The position numbers and the translations under genes are program-made. The notes under the pieces were generated by a model. That model was not told the DNA's origin. It saw only the letters and a program-made list of their open reading frames with translations, and made no database searches. A stretch of DNA of 64,000 nt from Hofstenia miamia (lineage: Eukaryota; Xenacoelomorpha; Acoela), in assembly GCA_004352715.1 (NCBI GenBank), contig SCFE01000015.1:1107771-1171770 (forward strand). Reading direction: 5' to 3'. Shown piece by piece: positions 12,701-25,654 of this stretch (the first letter of the stretch is position 1; each line of letters begins with the position of its first letter).

Positions 12701-12800
12701 TGAAAAGCTGTAATATTTTTGTTTTCTAAAATAAAATTTGGGAAAACAATTTGTAAAATAGGACACATATTTGCAAATAAAGAAAAAGAAAAAAACTGAC

Positions 12801-12938
12801 TTGTCCACCGGAATTTTCCATTTGGAGAAAGGGAAGTAAAATGGCAAAATCTATTAACTGAACCGTGTTGGCTTCTCGAATCACATACATAAAGTTTTCT
12901 ATTCCATTCATCAGTTATTATTGATCGAAGACTGTACT
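12801..12938 (-). CDS. long gene exon 23
   Basis: Acceptor TTACTTTAG|AG, donor GGACAA|GTCAGT, phase 1 to 1. It encodes about 46 residues, including DEWNRKLYVCDSRSQHGS and FTSLSPNGKFRWT. It begins just after the FA58C domain and leads into the Asp-box part. Alternating strands and the SPNGKFRW turn fit a beta-propeller blade, but the family is not certain. Confidence 0.65.
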
Positions 12939-13007
12939 CTAAAGTAAGAGTTCAATTACTAATCATTCATTTGAATCAATGAACAATCTTCTCACAAGCA
13001 CATTTAC

Positions 13008-13236
13008 CCGGAAGTACATTAATTGAGCCAACTAAGTTGCAGGTTTCATCTCTTGAGAGAGGCACTAAGTTCGTCTGCGTATTGTTACAACCCAATAACT
13101 CCACACGCAAAGATGCGAATTTTTCGGAAGTGTGTGCAACTAATATGATTAAAAACTGTGCAATGAATGGAGAGAGGGAGTATTCCAAAATATTGTAGCC
13201 AGTCATCGGAGTTACGATCATGTCTTGACGGTAAAT
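13008..13236 (-). CDS. long gene exon 22: C-terminal part of FA58C (discoidin) domain
   Basis: Acceptor ACGTTTTAG|AT, donor CTTCCGG|GTAAATG, phase 0 to 1. It reads IYRQDMIVTPM and so on to FASLRVELLGC. Ending in LRVELLGC is the hallmark of F5/8 type C domains, whose last cysteine pairs with the first cysteine (here in exon 20). A linker of about 30 residues follows (NNTQTNLVPL). FA58C domains bind phospholipid, glycans or collagen; which applies here cannot be told. Confidence 0.85.
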
Positions 13237-14782
13237 CTAAAACGTACGTTGTAAGCATAATTTATTCCTTCTAAAAGCCAACAAAGATTTAATCGATTAA
13301 CATGATAAAAATAATTAGCATAACCCTTGGTTTCACTTAAATCATTTATAAATTTTCAATTTCTTAGTTCTCATATTGCCAAAAATTTCAAAAATTATTT
13401 CACAAGAATTAGTTTGTTTATGCAAACACTAGTTTTAATATTCAGTTGTAATATACACAGAGTCCCAAAAACCATACCGAACTTAAATTTGATATAGCTC
13501 TTAGGTTATTGTTGATAATTGAATACTGTAGAGATCAGTAGCTCAACATCTATTTGTATCTTCTCAGTAAATATTGGCATGCATGTAATTATAACAATTG
13601 CATTGTTAGTGGAGTGAATATTCTTTACCTAATCATGATAAAAAAGTGTGGTATTTCATTGTACTTTGAATATATAATGCTTTCAAAAAAAACATCATTC
13701 AGTTACAAGAGAGCATTGCCAGGAAAAGACCCTACTCAAGGAAGTTTACAAGTGGTTCAAAAGGCAGTCCTAGTAATGAGATCAAAGACAAAGCTATATT
13801 CATAAAGAATGAAAGCCATGTTGACGAAAGAGTTCAAAAAAATATGGGAATTTCCACTATGTTGTGATAAGAGCCATGTATTTCTTGAATGGATTTCAAT
13901 TAAATTATTGCATTTTTTCTTTAAATTCCCAAGCAAAAGTACTTTTAGTGGCTATGTATTTATATATTTCAATGTGAAGATATAAATAAATATTAAACAT
14001 ATTAGTGTTTACAAAATTAAATTATCAGCAATGGCCTAAGAGCAATATTACTGTAAGGTTCAATCTAGATTTTTGGGACCCCGAATAATTCATTTTTTAT
14101 GTAAATTTTGCCAGGCAATGGTCATTATTTAAATTAAATGTGCATAGATGTATGTATAAAAGTGGTTTTGTGTTCGTGGTTGCTGTGGATCTGGATATGG
14201 ATCGATTCACTACACATGGATCTAAAAATGTATTTTTGGATATTAGTGAATCATTGCACATCAAAAATAATGGGTAACAGATGAATCTTTATACATACTT
14301 AAAAATAATTAAAATAAACTCACTTCTTGTAAAAATGTGACAATTTTTACGTATGTACGAATCACATTACAACAAGAGAGCTTGCGCATTGAGTGGCAAG
14401 TGTAATGTTGTTTTCTTGCTGTGTTAAAGTGTTTAAAACAACTCAAGAAATACGCGTGTGATTTAAAATTACCTGAACCCCTGAGTATGTGGATATTTTG
14501 TTGATCGATTCATGCAAATTTTTGAGATTCGATCCGACAATGGTTGACCGATATTCGATCCATGGCAACCCTAATAGAAACGCTTCTCTTGTGAGTGACT
14601 CAATGACCTAGTTTATTAATACCACCCGGAACCTCACAGCAAAACAAGATCATTGCTTACTTGAAATATAGTAAACACCAATAGCTACAACACTATAGCA
14701 ATTAATCTATGGGTAAGGGCGATGACAAATATAATAAGAAATATCAAAAGAAGTTATTGAAAATTGTATCGAAAATGCCTAC

Positions 14783-14958
14783 TGATGCTTTTTGTCCAAG
14801 TTCTTCATAGTCAGCAAACACTAAGCCATCAAGACTATACTTGAGTTGAAGGGTATCAAAATTATCTTCCCGCAGACGCATGTAGGAGACTTTGTAAATT
14901 TTATCAAATGCGATTTTGAGAAATTGCGTGCCATTACCCCATGTGTTGGATCTCCAGC
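14783..14958 (-). CDS. long gene exon 21: middle part of FA58C domain
   Basis: Acceptor AATTTAG|GC, donor GCATCA|GTAGGC, phase 1 to 0. It encodes GWRSNTWGNGTQFLKIAFDK, matching the FA58C core where an aromatic turn is followed by a strand placing the ligand on the family. Further on it has LQLKYSLDGLVFADYEE, the Y-S-x-D-G strand typical of discoidin domains. It joins in phase to exons 20 and 22 to make one complete domain. Confidence 0.85.
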
Positions 14959-15179
14959 CTAAATTTATTCGTATTTTAGACAGTTTTCTTAGGTATCCTA
15001 AATATTGCAAAAATCCAAGTTTAACACGAATTAATAGGTTCAACTGAAGTTTTCTTGATTTTTATAATTTCAAACTATATTAAGGAAAGACTTAAACAAA
15101 CTTAACTAAATACAATAGACATACTATAAAATTTTCAAAAAATTTTGTGCTTCCACTTAAGCCTTTCCAAAATCTATCA

Positions 15180-15560
15180 ATTGCATATTTGTGTTTTGCG
15201 GAGGCCCGAAGCCGCGGGCACGGGTACACAATATTTTCCCAGAAACTTATCTGAATATTTGTGTTTTGCATATAGTTCTTTTAAATTTTCCTTTTAGATA
15301 TATTTGTGTTTGATTACAAATATAAAATACTTTTTGCAAATTTTAGTCTAATGTCTTTTTTGAAAGTCTGGTTGGTTTTAAGGGTTTCTTGCAAATCGGA
15401 CTCAATTTAGGATACTTGTGTATATTTAATCGATGTGTGAATTTCGGGCATAGTGGAGAAAAAGCGGGCCGTTATCGGTCAGGGAAGACAACCGGCAGAC
15501 GCACATCGAACAGAGAGGACAACGGACAAGCACAGGCACACAATATCTTCTTGCCCGCAA
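15180..15560. other. GC-richer patch in intron
   Basis: Two short GC-rich segments (15203-15225 with GCCGCGGGCACGGG, and 15445-15545) stand out from the AT-rich surroundings. The trinucleotides ACACAATAT occur after both. This may be remains of an inserted element; no termini or protein were recognised. Confidence 0.3.
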
Positions 15561-16020
15561 AAACACTACTCCATATACTGTTAGTTGTAAGTTCTAAAAT
15601 TGGTTTCGATATTGTTAAAGATTAACATGTAACGCATGCTTTCATAATTTCTATTTCAAATTTTAAATCTAAGAGTGCAAACAGCATGGATTTTACCTAA
15701 TAAGCATTTCTGTTTTAACAGTTTAAACAGGTATTTGTTTATAACTTTACTATGGAGTAGAAAGGATCACAGATAAATTTAACGGAAAACCTGGTAGAGC
15801 TGCAAATTTCTTCGCATAGTCACAAAAATCAACCGAAGAATGGATTTTCAATGAAAAGTTTGCATTCATTAAAGCAGCTTAACGCTTACTTAGCATTCAA
15901 TTAATGAAATTTAAATGTTTTACTATTAACTTGCACATACAATACTGAAAGTAGCATTTTATGGCATCTCTGTGAAAAAATGAGGTTCTACTTCTATTGT
16001 CCAAAAAGTATGAGTTTTAC

Positions 16021-16137
16021 CTGAGCGATCCATAAGCTTTGCACGTGAAGATGTAAAGCTGTCATCATAGTTGGAGGAAGAAGAGAACTGACAATCATAA
16101 TATTCACTAACTCCCAATGAATCCATGCAGCCTTTAT
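16021..16137 (-). CDS. long gene exon 20: start of FA58C domain
   Basis: Acceptor TTGTTTTAG|AT, donor CGCTCAG|GTAAAA, phase 1 to 1. It encodes NKGCMDSLGVSEYYDCQFSS, followed by SSNYDDSFTSSRAKLMDRSG. The opening Cys, then LG, an acidic residue, and the S-S-x-Y and A-x-L motifs are exactly the FA58C N-terminal pattern. The first residue codon is split with exon 19, confirming the join. Confidence 0.85.
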
Positions 16138-16679
16138 CTAAAACAAATTTTTATTTATTATAAAAGAACTACAGTCGAATCCTTTTACCTGATCACAATT
16201 TTTGTCGGGCACCTGGATGGCAGCATCCATTTTAATTAGGGTAGCAAGGTGTCTACCTAACTGCAATTTGATTGGATTTTTCCAGATGGGATTAAATTGA
16301 ATCGGATCGTCTATCCCTGGAATAGAATTCTACCCAAACAACACGTTTAAGCATACTAGTATTTTGGAAAGAATAGCCTAACGATTAAGAAATGTCGTAT
16401 TTTTGAATTGTCAACTAGATAAACAAAAACTTTATGGCGCAGACGAAATTTAAATTGTATCTAATCAAGAATTACTTTAGTAAAGTGTATTGCTTGAGAT
16501 TATCTGATTATAAATTTTATGATCAATTATCGGGTGGGAATAAGCAACCATATTCGTGATTAGTTTTGAAAGTACTGAAAACTGATTCCGTGCTTTTCTT
16601 GATTTAACGGTTTAGCTAATAATTTGCCTTAATGATATTGCTATAATTCGTACAGGGAGTCCACTTTTTGATAAGTACT

Positions 16680-17880
16680 AGGCATTCCAAACTTGGAATT
16701 GCATCGGACCACATCGGATACGGATCGGATCTGAATGTTGACAAAAAATTTCGGATATATTTCGGATCCAAAAAATTATAAAAAATTGTGCATATTGTAC
16801 ATTATACACTGCGCACATTTTTACATTGAATGCCAGTTTAAGTGTGTTGATGATCTCAATTTAAGTTCTTTCCAACAATTTAATAATTGGTGACGAATAT
16901 TTCAAATCTGAACGTGCGATTAATGTTAGCCAACATATAAAGATAAAATCGTAAAGCAATAAAAAACATTTGTCTTTATGAACTTGCAGGTAGAAAAGCG
17001 GACGTAACACATAGAAGCAAGTGGAATAACTTAGTTGCTGTTAACACCGCCAAAATTTAATAATACTAATATAATTTAGGATGCTCTTCAATCAAAACTT
17101 TTCATGTAAGATGCACTATAAGCAACTTGCAATCCCAATAGCAATTTAGTTTTCGGAAGGTTCTTGATTATTATAATCACTAATAAAAAAATTTTTATAG
17201 AGCTATACGTTTAGCATAGTAATAATAGGGTATTAATTTATATATTTTTGCTTTTATATAATTTAAATTTGTAATTCAATCGAGTATCCAATTTCATTGA
17301 AAAGTAAAATTCCAAATTTATGTCTAAGTCTCAAATTTATCTTAAAAAATAAATTTGTTGGAGTTTTCGCAGAGCAATGATCAACTTCCACTCATATAAT
17401 CAAAGTCACGCCAATCAGAAACGGATTTTTTCATGTAAGTGGACAATTCCAGACAAAAGCAATCTATTTCAAACAGAGATTAGCCGAAAATAGAGACCTA
17501 AGCTCAGCCGAAATTCGGTTAGGCTCATTTAAATCATACGAATTTTAGGCCCATTTTATGATCGATTCACTACATTTGAGTTGATTTGCATGCACAATTG
17601 CGTAAGTCATCCCATTTTTCAATACCTGGGTCCAGGCCCGAACCTTTCCCCCGCGGTATATTTTATATGTCTATTTTTGATTTCAAGGCAGTGTTGAAGC
17701 CTTTAAAATTTTCTATTCCCATCTGAAAAAATATAAATATATTTTAAGCCCATGCTTATTTATTGTTAGAATACTTATTTATATTCAGGTCCGTTCGGAT
17801 CGAAAACAATAATTCTTTTAAAATTTCGGATCGGATCCTAAAATGTTGGATCCGATTCCATCTTTGAGGCATTCTTATAG
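16680..17880. repeat. probable non-autonomous element with GGATCGGATC-rich ends
   Basis: The left border region (AGGCATTCCAAACTTGGAAT, followed by CATCGGACC and ACGGATCGGATC) is an imperfect inverse of the right border region (ATCGGATCCTAAAATG, then GGATCCGATTCCATC, ending AGGCATTCTTAT). Borders are approximate and no target duplication was found. Related motifs (GGATCTGGATATGG, GGATCTGGATGGATC) recur at 14185-14225 and 18175-18215. Confidence 0.45.
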
Positions 17881-18911
17881 AACTTCATACTTATTTATAT
17901 AAAAATATATTCTAAAACATTCAAGTTGAAGACTTTAATAAGCTCTTTTGTAACGACTTTAAGTGTTGTAACAAAGTTTCTTCGGACATTTTATGATTTT
18001 CAGAAAGCTTTGTATTCGGATTTATTCGCATAGAGGCCAGCAAAATTTGTAGCAAAAAATGATACACTATGAATTTTCGAAAAGACCCAATTATGAAGAT
18101 ATTAAACTGTAAATATTTTTAAATTTTACAATTTTTGTTGAATCATTAAGATTAGAATGTCGTCTTTCCAATCATGGATCTGGATGGATCTGAATCCGAA
18201 AATGCGATCCATGGATGTCGTGGATATTTTACTTCAATAGTAGGCTTAACTAGAGTAAATATATGTAATTGCTGCTGAATTGGATGCAGCAGGTGTAAGT
18301 ATGCACAATAATGTCTTCTAAGAGGGTTATCAAATTTACATATTTTGGGGAACAGCAGAATTCGGGTTAGATATGGGTAAGCCATTTTATGCCAGATACT
18401 ATATGCATAGTGGAACAAACCACTGCTAATAAGCTCAGTAGTAAGTTCTTCTCCATTTTCTTTTTACAAATATCAGTCTAAGCAAATTGAAGTACTCGAG
18501 CATAGCGTATTAAACATCAAAGATTATACAAAAATGTGTAGTTTCTTTAGTTTTTATTAAATTTTTTGCATCTTACTATCGAAAATCCAGCGGAAAATAC
18601 CGATGTATGGATGTTGGTATGGCATACCACCGAGCTCTACTCATTTTGTTGTTCCTTAATCTTACTCATGTGGCTGTTAAAATACAAATACTTTTGTGTG
18701 ACAATTTGCTTGTTATCTTTTTAATAATCCGTGGATCGGCGGAAATTCCATGGATCCGGAGACAAAAACTCGAATCATTTACAAGTGTGGGGTTTTGAGA
18801 AGGTATGCTTTTTCCCGCTTAAGGTGTAAAAGTTCATATTATTAATGTATGCGTGCAATGTAAACTAGTAAATGATACGCAAGTCTAAAGTTAAAGTAGA
18901 TGAAGTAATAC

Positions 18912-19119
18912 TTATATGATGGTACTTTATTGAAAACGTATGAATATCGCTTGCAGATCGGTACGTAGATACTGTTGGTGTTGAAGCAGATTTATTTAGC
19001 ATTGTATAGCTAGCCTGAACTGCAACAGTTAGATGATACCATTTGTAGGCGTTGGGTATACTGGAAAAGTTCACTGGAATAGTGTAGTTCATGACATTGA
19101 AAAGCCTCAGATCTGGAAT
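18912..19119 (-). CDS. long gene exon 19: second half of last DUF11-like repeat
   Basis: Acceptor TTGTTTAG|AT, donor CATATAA|GTATTA, phase 0 to 1. It encodes about 69 residues beginning IPDLRLFNVMNYTIPVNFSS. The YHLTVAVQASY strand, with alternating hydrophobics, and several N-glycosylation sequons (NYT, NFS, NKS) fit an extracellular beta-sandwich. Confidence 0.7.
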
Positions 19120-19645
19120 CTAAACAAATTAAAAATAATTATGTGAGCAAACGAAATCATAACAAAACTTAATTCAACCACATTGTTAAGCAATGTTAAC
19201 AATTTGCGGGACTTTTTTTTATAATTTCACATAAATTATTATTTTGGCAGCTATAATTTTGAGTTACCTAGAGTATGATATAAATCATAACAGGTATGCA
19301 TTAGAAAGCACCGTATTAATATTTTTTACGCGGAAGGAAGAGGCATAGTCTACAACAAGGTGGGAAACGTGTCATATATAATTATTAGGGTGAAGGAATT
19401 TAATGAAATATTTAAAAAGTCCACTTTATATGGATGAAGGGATAGCTTTTCTAAGATGTCATGCGAACATCATGCGCTGTTCAAACGTCAACACCATCTT
19501 CTTTCAGTCAAGATCGATATTATTTTGAAGCGCTGAGTTTCGCTTCTATCAATGCTTTGAACACAAAGTCTTAGTGCACAAAGACTTTTTCGGACACACT
19601 TTAACATATATATATATATATAGTTTAATTAAAATATAAAAGTAC

Positions 19646-19778
19646 ATTGTATGTCTTGATGTTAGTTCCGCTTCCAGTTGATAGCATCTTTGGTAAAAAC
19701 ACTGCTAGCTCAACGTCTTTAGCATTCGCGGTAGATGTATTCGTATGCTCTACTGAGACCTCAATATCAATTTCACCA
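19646..19778 (-). CDS. long gene exon 18: first half of last DUF11-like repeat
   Basis: Acceptor TTATCTTAG|T, donor TACAAT|GTACTT, phase 2 to 0. It encodes GEIDIEVSVEHTNTSTANAK, followed by DVELAVFLPKMLS. This is the clearest DUF11-like signature in the gene: a strand, an N-x-G/S-x-S-x-A turn, then D-V-x-L-x-V-x-L-P. The first codon is shared with exon 17. Confidence 0.75.
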
Positions 19779-20299
19779 CTAAGATAATAAAATTATTTTT
19801 AGTATTTTAATGAAAAGGTTTTTAGAAACATAAAATACTTTATATTTCAAATTTGGTGATCAATATAAAAATTAGCCCGCGTAGAGTAACTATTTAAATT
19901 TGAAATTTGCAGTTCATTCTCTACAAAAACTTAATTTTGCATCACTAGATTTGTGGTGGATTAAAAATTTTTAAATGAGATTCCCAGAAAATTTTTCATT
20001 GGAGATAAATCAATTAATGTTAAGCAATAAGAACTGAAACAAAATAGTAACGTTTTACAGGAAGTAGTTACAAATGCCTAATATTGAGATTAAAATACAC
20101 TTCTAAATTGCATGCACTAACATACATTTACTATACATGTATATGTTTAACTAATAATATGATTCTTCAAAAATTCTATATAAAACTTATAAATTATATA
20201 GGTATTAATAATAATTCAATAAATTATTACCAATACCTCACTCAGTTGCTGCAAGTCATTGATGATGTTATAAAAATATTTAAGATTATACTAGCTTAC

Positions 20300-20558
20300 T
20301 TTAGTTCAATTTCGTTTTCACTAAACCATCCTGCAACGCTCAACTCGGCTGCTCTTGGTATTAATGGATCAAATGTTATGTTGTGTTGGTATTGGCCAAT
20401 TGACTTTCCATCTGCACCTAAATTGAGGAATACAGTGGAGTTGTGTCCAATCAATAAAGCATCGGGATCAAGGAATTGGAGAATAACTTTTACAGTAAAT
20501 AAACTTGCTTCGTGATGATCTTCATTTTGCATATTTTGACCATAACGATAGGAATACC
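20300..20558 (-). CDS. long gene exon 17
   Basis: Acceptor TTATTTAG|GG, donor GAACTAAA|GTAAGC, phase 1 to 2. It encodes about 86 residues: YSYRYGQNMQNEDHH and so on, then LIPRAAELSVAGWFSENEIE. The leftover G of exon 16 makes a glycine at the junction. It is a beta-rich linker and strand segment of the repeat series, with one NST sequon and an NIT sequon. Confidence 0.75.
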
Positions 20559-21198
20559 CTAAATAATTTAATGGATGACACAATGGAAAAATTTAATCCT
20601 TCAGTAGGAGTTCTAAATAGAAATTCTTGAGTTCTATATGTTGTCACAAAAAATGGTAATGTTGAAGAGCTTTATTTGAAAACTATCCCGAATGGAACGA
20701 ACAATAGTAAAAAATATTGCGAAATTTTGTTCCATGTGGAAATGCTTTATACCCAACGGCTGGATATTGGATAAATAGAGTTCATTGACTGTACTTAATT
20801 TTATCTAAAAACATACAGTTTAGCATATTTTTCTTTGTTAAAAAAATATTTGGAAAATTTGTTCTTGATTACTTCAAAATAAGGTATGGAGGAGTTTCAA
20901 GCTTTTTAAAAATCAGAATTTTTAAAGAAAAAATATAAATGTTTTCAAGTACTTCAGAAACAACTATACACTTTTCAACTATACAAATTTCCATCATTGC
21001 TTGCAAACATGTTCACTAATATATATGTAAAAACCTATCTCACGAGCTCGAACTTTCATAATAGGCTTGGAGAAAATTGCGTGAAAATGTGGACAAACAG
21101 GCAATTTAGGGTTAGCCGGAGATTTCATAACAAAAAAGTGCTAAATTTACAAATTGATTTTCTAACATATAGATCAAAGCTTTTCATGATGATCTCAC

Positions 21199-21487
21199 CT
21201 AAATTTGTTATTCTAGAGAAGGTGTAGTTCAATTGAGAATTAGTGAATTCTGTGCATTCTTGAAGGCTGGAATTGACGTCGGGTGCAATTGATTGTACTA
21301 TGCTTTCACCAAAATCCACCAATCGAATTTCTTTCAAATGTATGAAGCAGTTTGTACCTTCAGACTGACCAAACGAAATTGCTTCTACTCGCAGGGAGGC
21401 GTATGTTGACAGAGAAAATTCGTAGTCAACTTCGACTTCATATGCAGAAATTACAGTGTCATTAGATTGGACAAATTTCACTTCAGC
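21199..21487 (-). CDS. long gene exon 16
   Basis: Acceptor ACGTTTTAAG|GC (an AAG acceptor rather than the usual TAG), donor AATTTAG|GTGAGA, phase 0 to 1. It encodes 96 residues beginning AEVKFVQSNDTVISAYEVEV, a DUF11-like strand pattern, and carries two cysteines (GTNCF, LQEC) and several N-x-S/T sites. The long open frame continues upstream of the acceptor only through intron sequence. Confidence 0.75.
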
Positions 21488-21939
21488 CTTAAAACGTAAA
21501 AATTGTTCAAAATGTTCATAAATAAGCACATCATTAAATTCAATGAACATAAATTGTTTATGACATTGATAAAAAGGCTCCTCTCTATCCTCCTGGGTAA
21601 CTGCACAATGAATTTTTCCAACATTTTTTCCCAATTCTATATTACATGTATTTCAGATTGTAGGAGGATTACGAAAATGATAAAACATTTTTGGAAACAT
21701 TTGGTTCGAAAAAGAATTTCTCTTTCCAAATTTCAAATTGAATAAGCGCATGCTTTTTAAAAGTCAAATTTAAGTCTTAGTATTTGCAAGTACTTATATT
21801 TTAACTTCTAATTTTTCGAAAAGAAAATATTTCTGTTTAGAAAAGTGCTAACAAACTTCATCATAGAATGTGGTTGCCCTAGTAAAAAAGATTGAAAATT
21901 TGGCAAAAAATGTTCACCTACCTCCATATAAGAAGAAAG

Positions 21940-22031
21940 CATTGACATGTCAGTCAATATCACAATTTTATATTATCAAAACATTGACATGTCAGTCAAT
22001 ATCACAATTTTATATTATCAAAACATTGACC
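21940..22031. repeat. two-copy 41-bp tandem repeat
   Basis: The unit CATTGACATGTCAGTCAATA, running on through TCACAATTTTATATTATCAAAA, is present twice without mismatch, followed by a partial third start. It lies in the intron upstream of exon 16. Confidence 0.8.
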
Positions 22032-22365
22032 CTTAAAACAATTTTGCTTGTTTATATTCCATGACAATAAGCTCAATATTTTGGCCACTATGCATTATGA
22101 TTTAAATATTTATAATTATGGTAAATTTAAAAATTATTTCTGCTATGAACATAAAAAAATACAAAGACACACGTGATGTTCTTTGCTTTAAGAAATACTA
22201 AGTAATTTTCCATAAATTATTTTATGTATATATAAGTATTTTAATTGTTTTCAATTTTAATCATTGAATAGTTAAAATGTTCATTATATTAGTTTTAAAA
22301 ATGGTCGAAATAGTATATTATACCTTATGTATATGTTTATTTAATCAAATAAACTGTAAATTAGA

Positions 22366-22472
22366 GAATGTATAATTTGGCAAATATTTGCAAATATTTG
22401 GAATATTGCCATTTACAAAATTTACGCATTTTTATGCAAATATTTAGAAATATTTGCCAAATTTTCCAAGCT
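22366..22472. repeat. ~105-bp palindromic foldback
   Basis: The left arm TTTGGCAAATATTTGCAAAT is the reverse complement, with one or two changes, of the right arm ATTTAGAAATATTTGCCAAA. A short spacer lies between. It is a likely mini-MITE inside an intron of the long gene. Confidence 0.6.
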
Positions 22473-22599
22473 TATTTACTAGGGTGTAGAGTAATTTTGA
22501 AACTGAAACGGTAAACTGTTGCCCAATTAATACAGAACTACATGGGCACTTTGATTTGAATTAGCTCCTTTGAATATGTTTCTAAGGAAACGAACTCAA

Positions 22600-24370
22600 T
22601 TCTTAGAATTTTGCTGTGCCCACTAAAATAAAAATGCTCTCAACTTTCAGAAAACAATCTACAGTTTTCAAAACTTGTTGAACATCATGTACAGAGATTG
22701 TAGGGTGATAACAATCACTAGTTATTGTGTTGAACAAAGAGTTGGCATCATCCTCTGTTAACCGAGTTTTAATTTTTGGAACTTAGTCCATTATTTAGTT
22801 GTTCTTTACACATTGATAACACCTCTGATAATCGGAGAGCAAGAACTGTTCTGTTGATAGCTTTTTGTGTTTTGTTGCGAAGGGAGTGATTGCACTTGCG
22901 AAAAGTTTCTTGTTTTGCTTTCATTAAATATCGACGCTCAACTGAATCTGTAAGTTCTATTACTCTGCTTGGGTTTGGCACTCTTAGCATTTTCGAAAAA
23001 AAATTCTATGTGTTTTTAGATGGTTTCAGTAAGTTGATCAATACCAGGTGCTGAATAGTCAAATATTGCCCATTCTGTATTTTCGAGTTGATAGCATATT
23101 CTATCAATGTCATAAGAAACACTATTAAATAGCCCTAAGCGTCGAGGCTTATGAGAACAGTTGAATTTTGGATTTAAGACAGTAGCATTGTGGTAACTAT
23201 CAGATGAACCTACTGAAGCAGCAATATCAACAGTATATACGTCTGATCTAGTAACATACACATGGTTGTTAGAGGGAACAAAGTTTGGTTTATTGACGAT
23301 GTTGGTAAGATTAATTTCTTCAGCGGCATTAATTTTCCGTGCGTTAGCATCACCAATATTAACAAAGAATGATCGTGGATGTGGAATCGGTATTTCGCGG
23401 CAGAGATTACGAAGAAGTTTTTGACAGTTAGCCTTGTAACGTTATGGTGTCATATACACATCGACAAAGAGAATGGAGGTGTATTCAAATGGAAGATAGC
23501 AGGGACGACAGGTAATTGCTTTAATAACATTGGGCCTTTGTTTACACCAATTAACATCAACATAAAGTAATAAACCACCACCACCACCATATTTTTTCTT
23601 AAAATTATAAAGGTCACGATCAAGTCTAATCATGTAGAAATATTTCTTAAAGTCAGTGTATCCGGAACATCAGAATTGAGTTTACTTTCTTTAAATAATA
23701 TAACATTATAGTCATCAGTAAGTGCTAAACCCTCGGCTTCAAGTATCTTCGAACGAAGGCCATTTATATTATTATTAAAAACTGAAGGAAGAATAGTGTC
23801 TAGATAATTTATTAAATTTTTTCACTTGATAGTATTAGTTTCTTTTTTTACTCCATCTTTAAACAACTCAAGATTAGTGATTCTAAAACGATTTTTATTA
23901 ATTAAATCGTATCTTTATTTATTAAAACTTTCTCCTTTATTCGGTCAATAAGATTTAGTTCTGCTTTCAGAAATACGTGATGTGCAGAGTATTCTTTGAT
24001 AAGTGGTGCTTTTGCAATTAACAATCTTTTTGACCATATTGAACCAACGTCAATGATCAGTGGACGGTTGTGATTATTCCTAGGTTTGCCTATTCCAAAC
24101 ATATTTTGAAACGGAGTCCCATCGTAGTTCAAAAATTTCAAAAGTTCCATTATTACATTTTTACCGTGACTGAACTTTTCATGATATTTGGCACCACTCG
24201 TGCATTCTGGAAGACCAGATACTAAAATTCTCTTTTGATATGACATATTTTCTAGAGGAAAATCACTATTTAAATTAGATGAACTTACATTTGTTGGGGT
24301 CTTCTTCAGTAATTCCGAAACATTTAATTCGTATTCAGATATTATATATGTAATAAATATATATATAAAA
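22600..24370 (-). mobile_element. degenerate LINE fragment (ORF1 tail + endonuclease)
   Basis: Minus-strand remains of a non-LTR retrotransposon. At 23902-24246 an ORF1-like piece reads YQKRILVSGLPEC followed by a charged, lysine-rich region. From 23880 down to 23016 an AP-type endonuclease is broken by frameshifts: NINGLRSKILEAEGL, GGGGGLLLYVDVNW, NIGDANARKINAAEE and HKPRRLGLFN-type pieces. At 22769-22990 there is the linker before the RT. No reverse transcriptase domain follows, so the element is 3'-truncated. It sits in the intron between exons 15 and 16 of the long gene. Confidence 0.6.
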
Positions 24371-24393
24371 CTTAATTTGTAAAAACTTCATAC

Positions 24394-24528
24394 CTCAACA
24401 AGACTGGGATTTGGAATAACTTGCAGATTGTGTGTCAATTTGGGTTCACCTTCATATAAAATAGAAAATGCAAGATCAGTTGGAGGAACTACATTATCTT
24501 CAATAGCAAACGCAATTTCTACTTGAAC
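24394..24528 (-). CDS. long gene exon 15
   Basis: Acceptor GCCATCTTAG|GT, donor GTTGAG|GTATGA, phase 0 to 0; 45 codons. It starts VQVEIAFAIEDNVVPPTDLA, a first-half DUF11-like pattern (strand, turn, strand) like exon 18. The other two frames contain stops. The upstream exon found (14) ends in phase 2, so at least one exon between them has been missed. Confidence 0.7.
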
Positions 24529-25654
24529 CTAAGATGGCAGTTAATTCAGAAAAGTTAGTGCAAGTAACATACTACAGCAGGCATAAAAATTAACATTTTA
24601 TTCATTTATCAAGATGAGATTAATATTTGTCTAGTAGGAATTCTTTCAATTATGTCAGATTTTAACAATCATTGATACTATGTCATAATATTGAACAACA
24701 AATAACTAAGTCTAGCTCCAAGATATCCAAGCATCATTGAATTTAATCAATAACATTTTTTCATAAATTTGTGTTTTCAATAGCAATACTTAATGTAGAA
24801 AATGCAGTTGGGTAACCGTCTCACAAATAAAAATAAATATAATATAGAAATGATTTGAAAGACTTGCCTTGTCTGCGATGCCCTCTTCATGACGAGAGGC
24901 ATGAGTAATATTATGCAAAAATATTGACATCGAGTTAAAATTGAGGCTAAAATATACACTTGATGTAATATAAAATAAAACATCCTATTGGAAATATAGA
25001 CAAACAAAGTCAATATTGAGAGCATAAATTATAGTTTAATAACAAACAAGAAAGCTCTGGGTAACAATGGTCCTCAGAATAGCTATTGGAATTGAATTGG
25101 AAGGTGCTAAATTTCTCTTAACTTTCAGCTTTCGTCAACTTATATCTTTTATTCAATGTTTAAAATACATTAATGAATAGGTGATTTCACGCTTAATTAA
25201 GTTTCACACAATAATTTCTTTACAAAAACGGTCTATTTTTCAATCCAAAGTTATAAGGATTTAAAAGTTGAGAAAAAAATTTGAGTTGTTTTTCAAAAAA
25301 AGAGACAGTTGGTTTCCATTATCAACTAGGTTAAATTCATGTAAACTACTGAAGATTTATGAGAACGATTATCATTAGGGCTATCCAAAAGTCAATAAGG
25401 TCAATCGTTCTAATTGAAGTTAAAATTATCGCTTTTTAAAAATAAAGTCAAATTGATACGTCAGTTCTTAGAAAAGGGTTCTTTCTTAGAAATTGTTTGT
25501 TGTTTTTCTCACCGATTGCATAGTTCTAAGAAATACGCACAATGACAAAACAAGTAGCGGATCGTAAATGCAAAACTCTTGCGATAAATATATATGCTTC
25601 TGTTTTCATTGTTACATGTGTTAATAGTTTTACAGGATTCCAAAGCATGCTAAC

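Noticed and set aside
13554-13860. Plus-strand frame ending in LPGKDPTQGSLQVVQKAVLV
   Set aside because: Looks partly protein-like, but it has no recognisable family, no splice support and early stops. It lies in the intron between exons 21 and 22.
18152-18418. 88-codon minus-strand frame between exons 19 and 20
   Set aside because: No usable splice sites in phase. Exons 19 and 20 already join through a split codon, and the sequence contains dispersed GGATCTGGAT repeats.
20084-20515. 143-codon plus-strand frame
   Set aside because: Antisense shadow of exon 17, plus low-complexity sequence.
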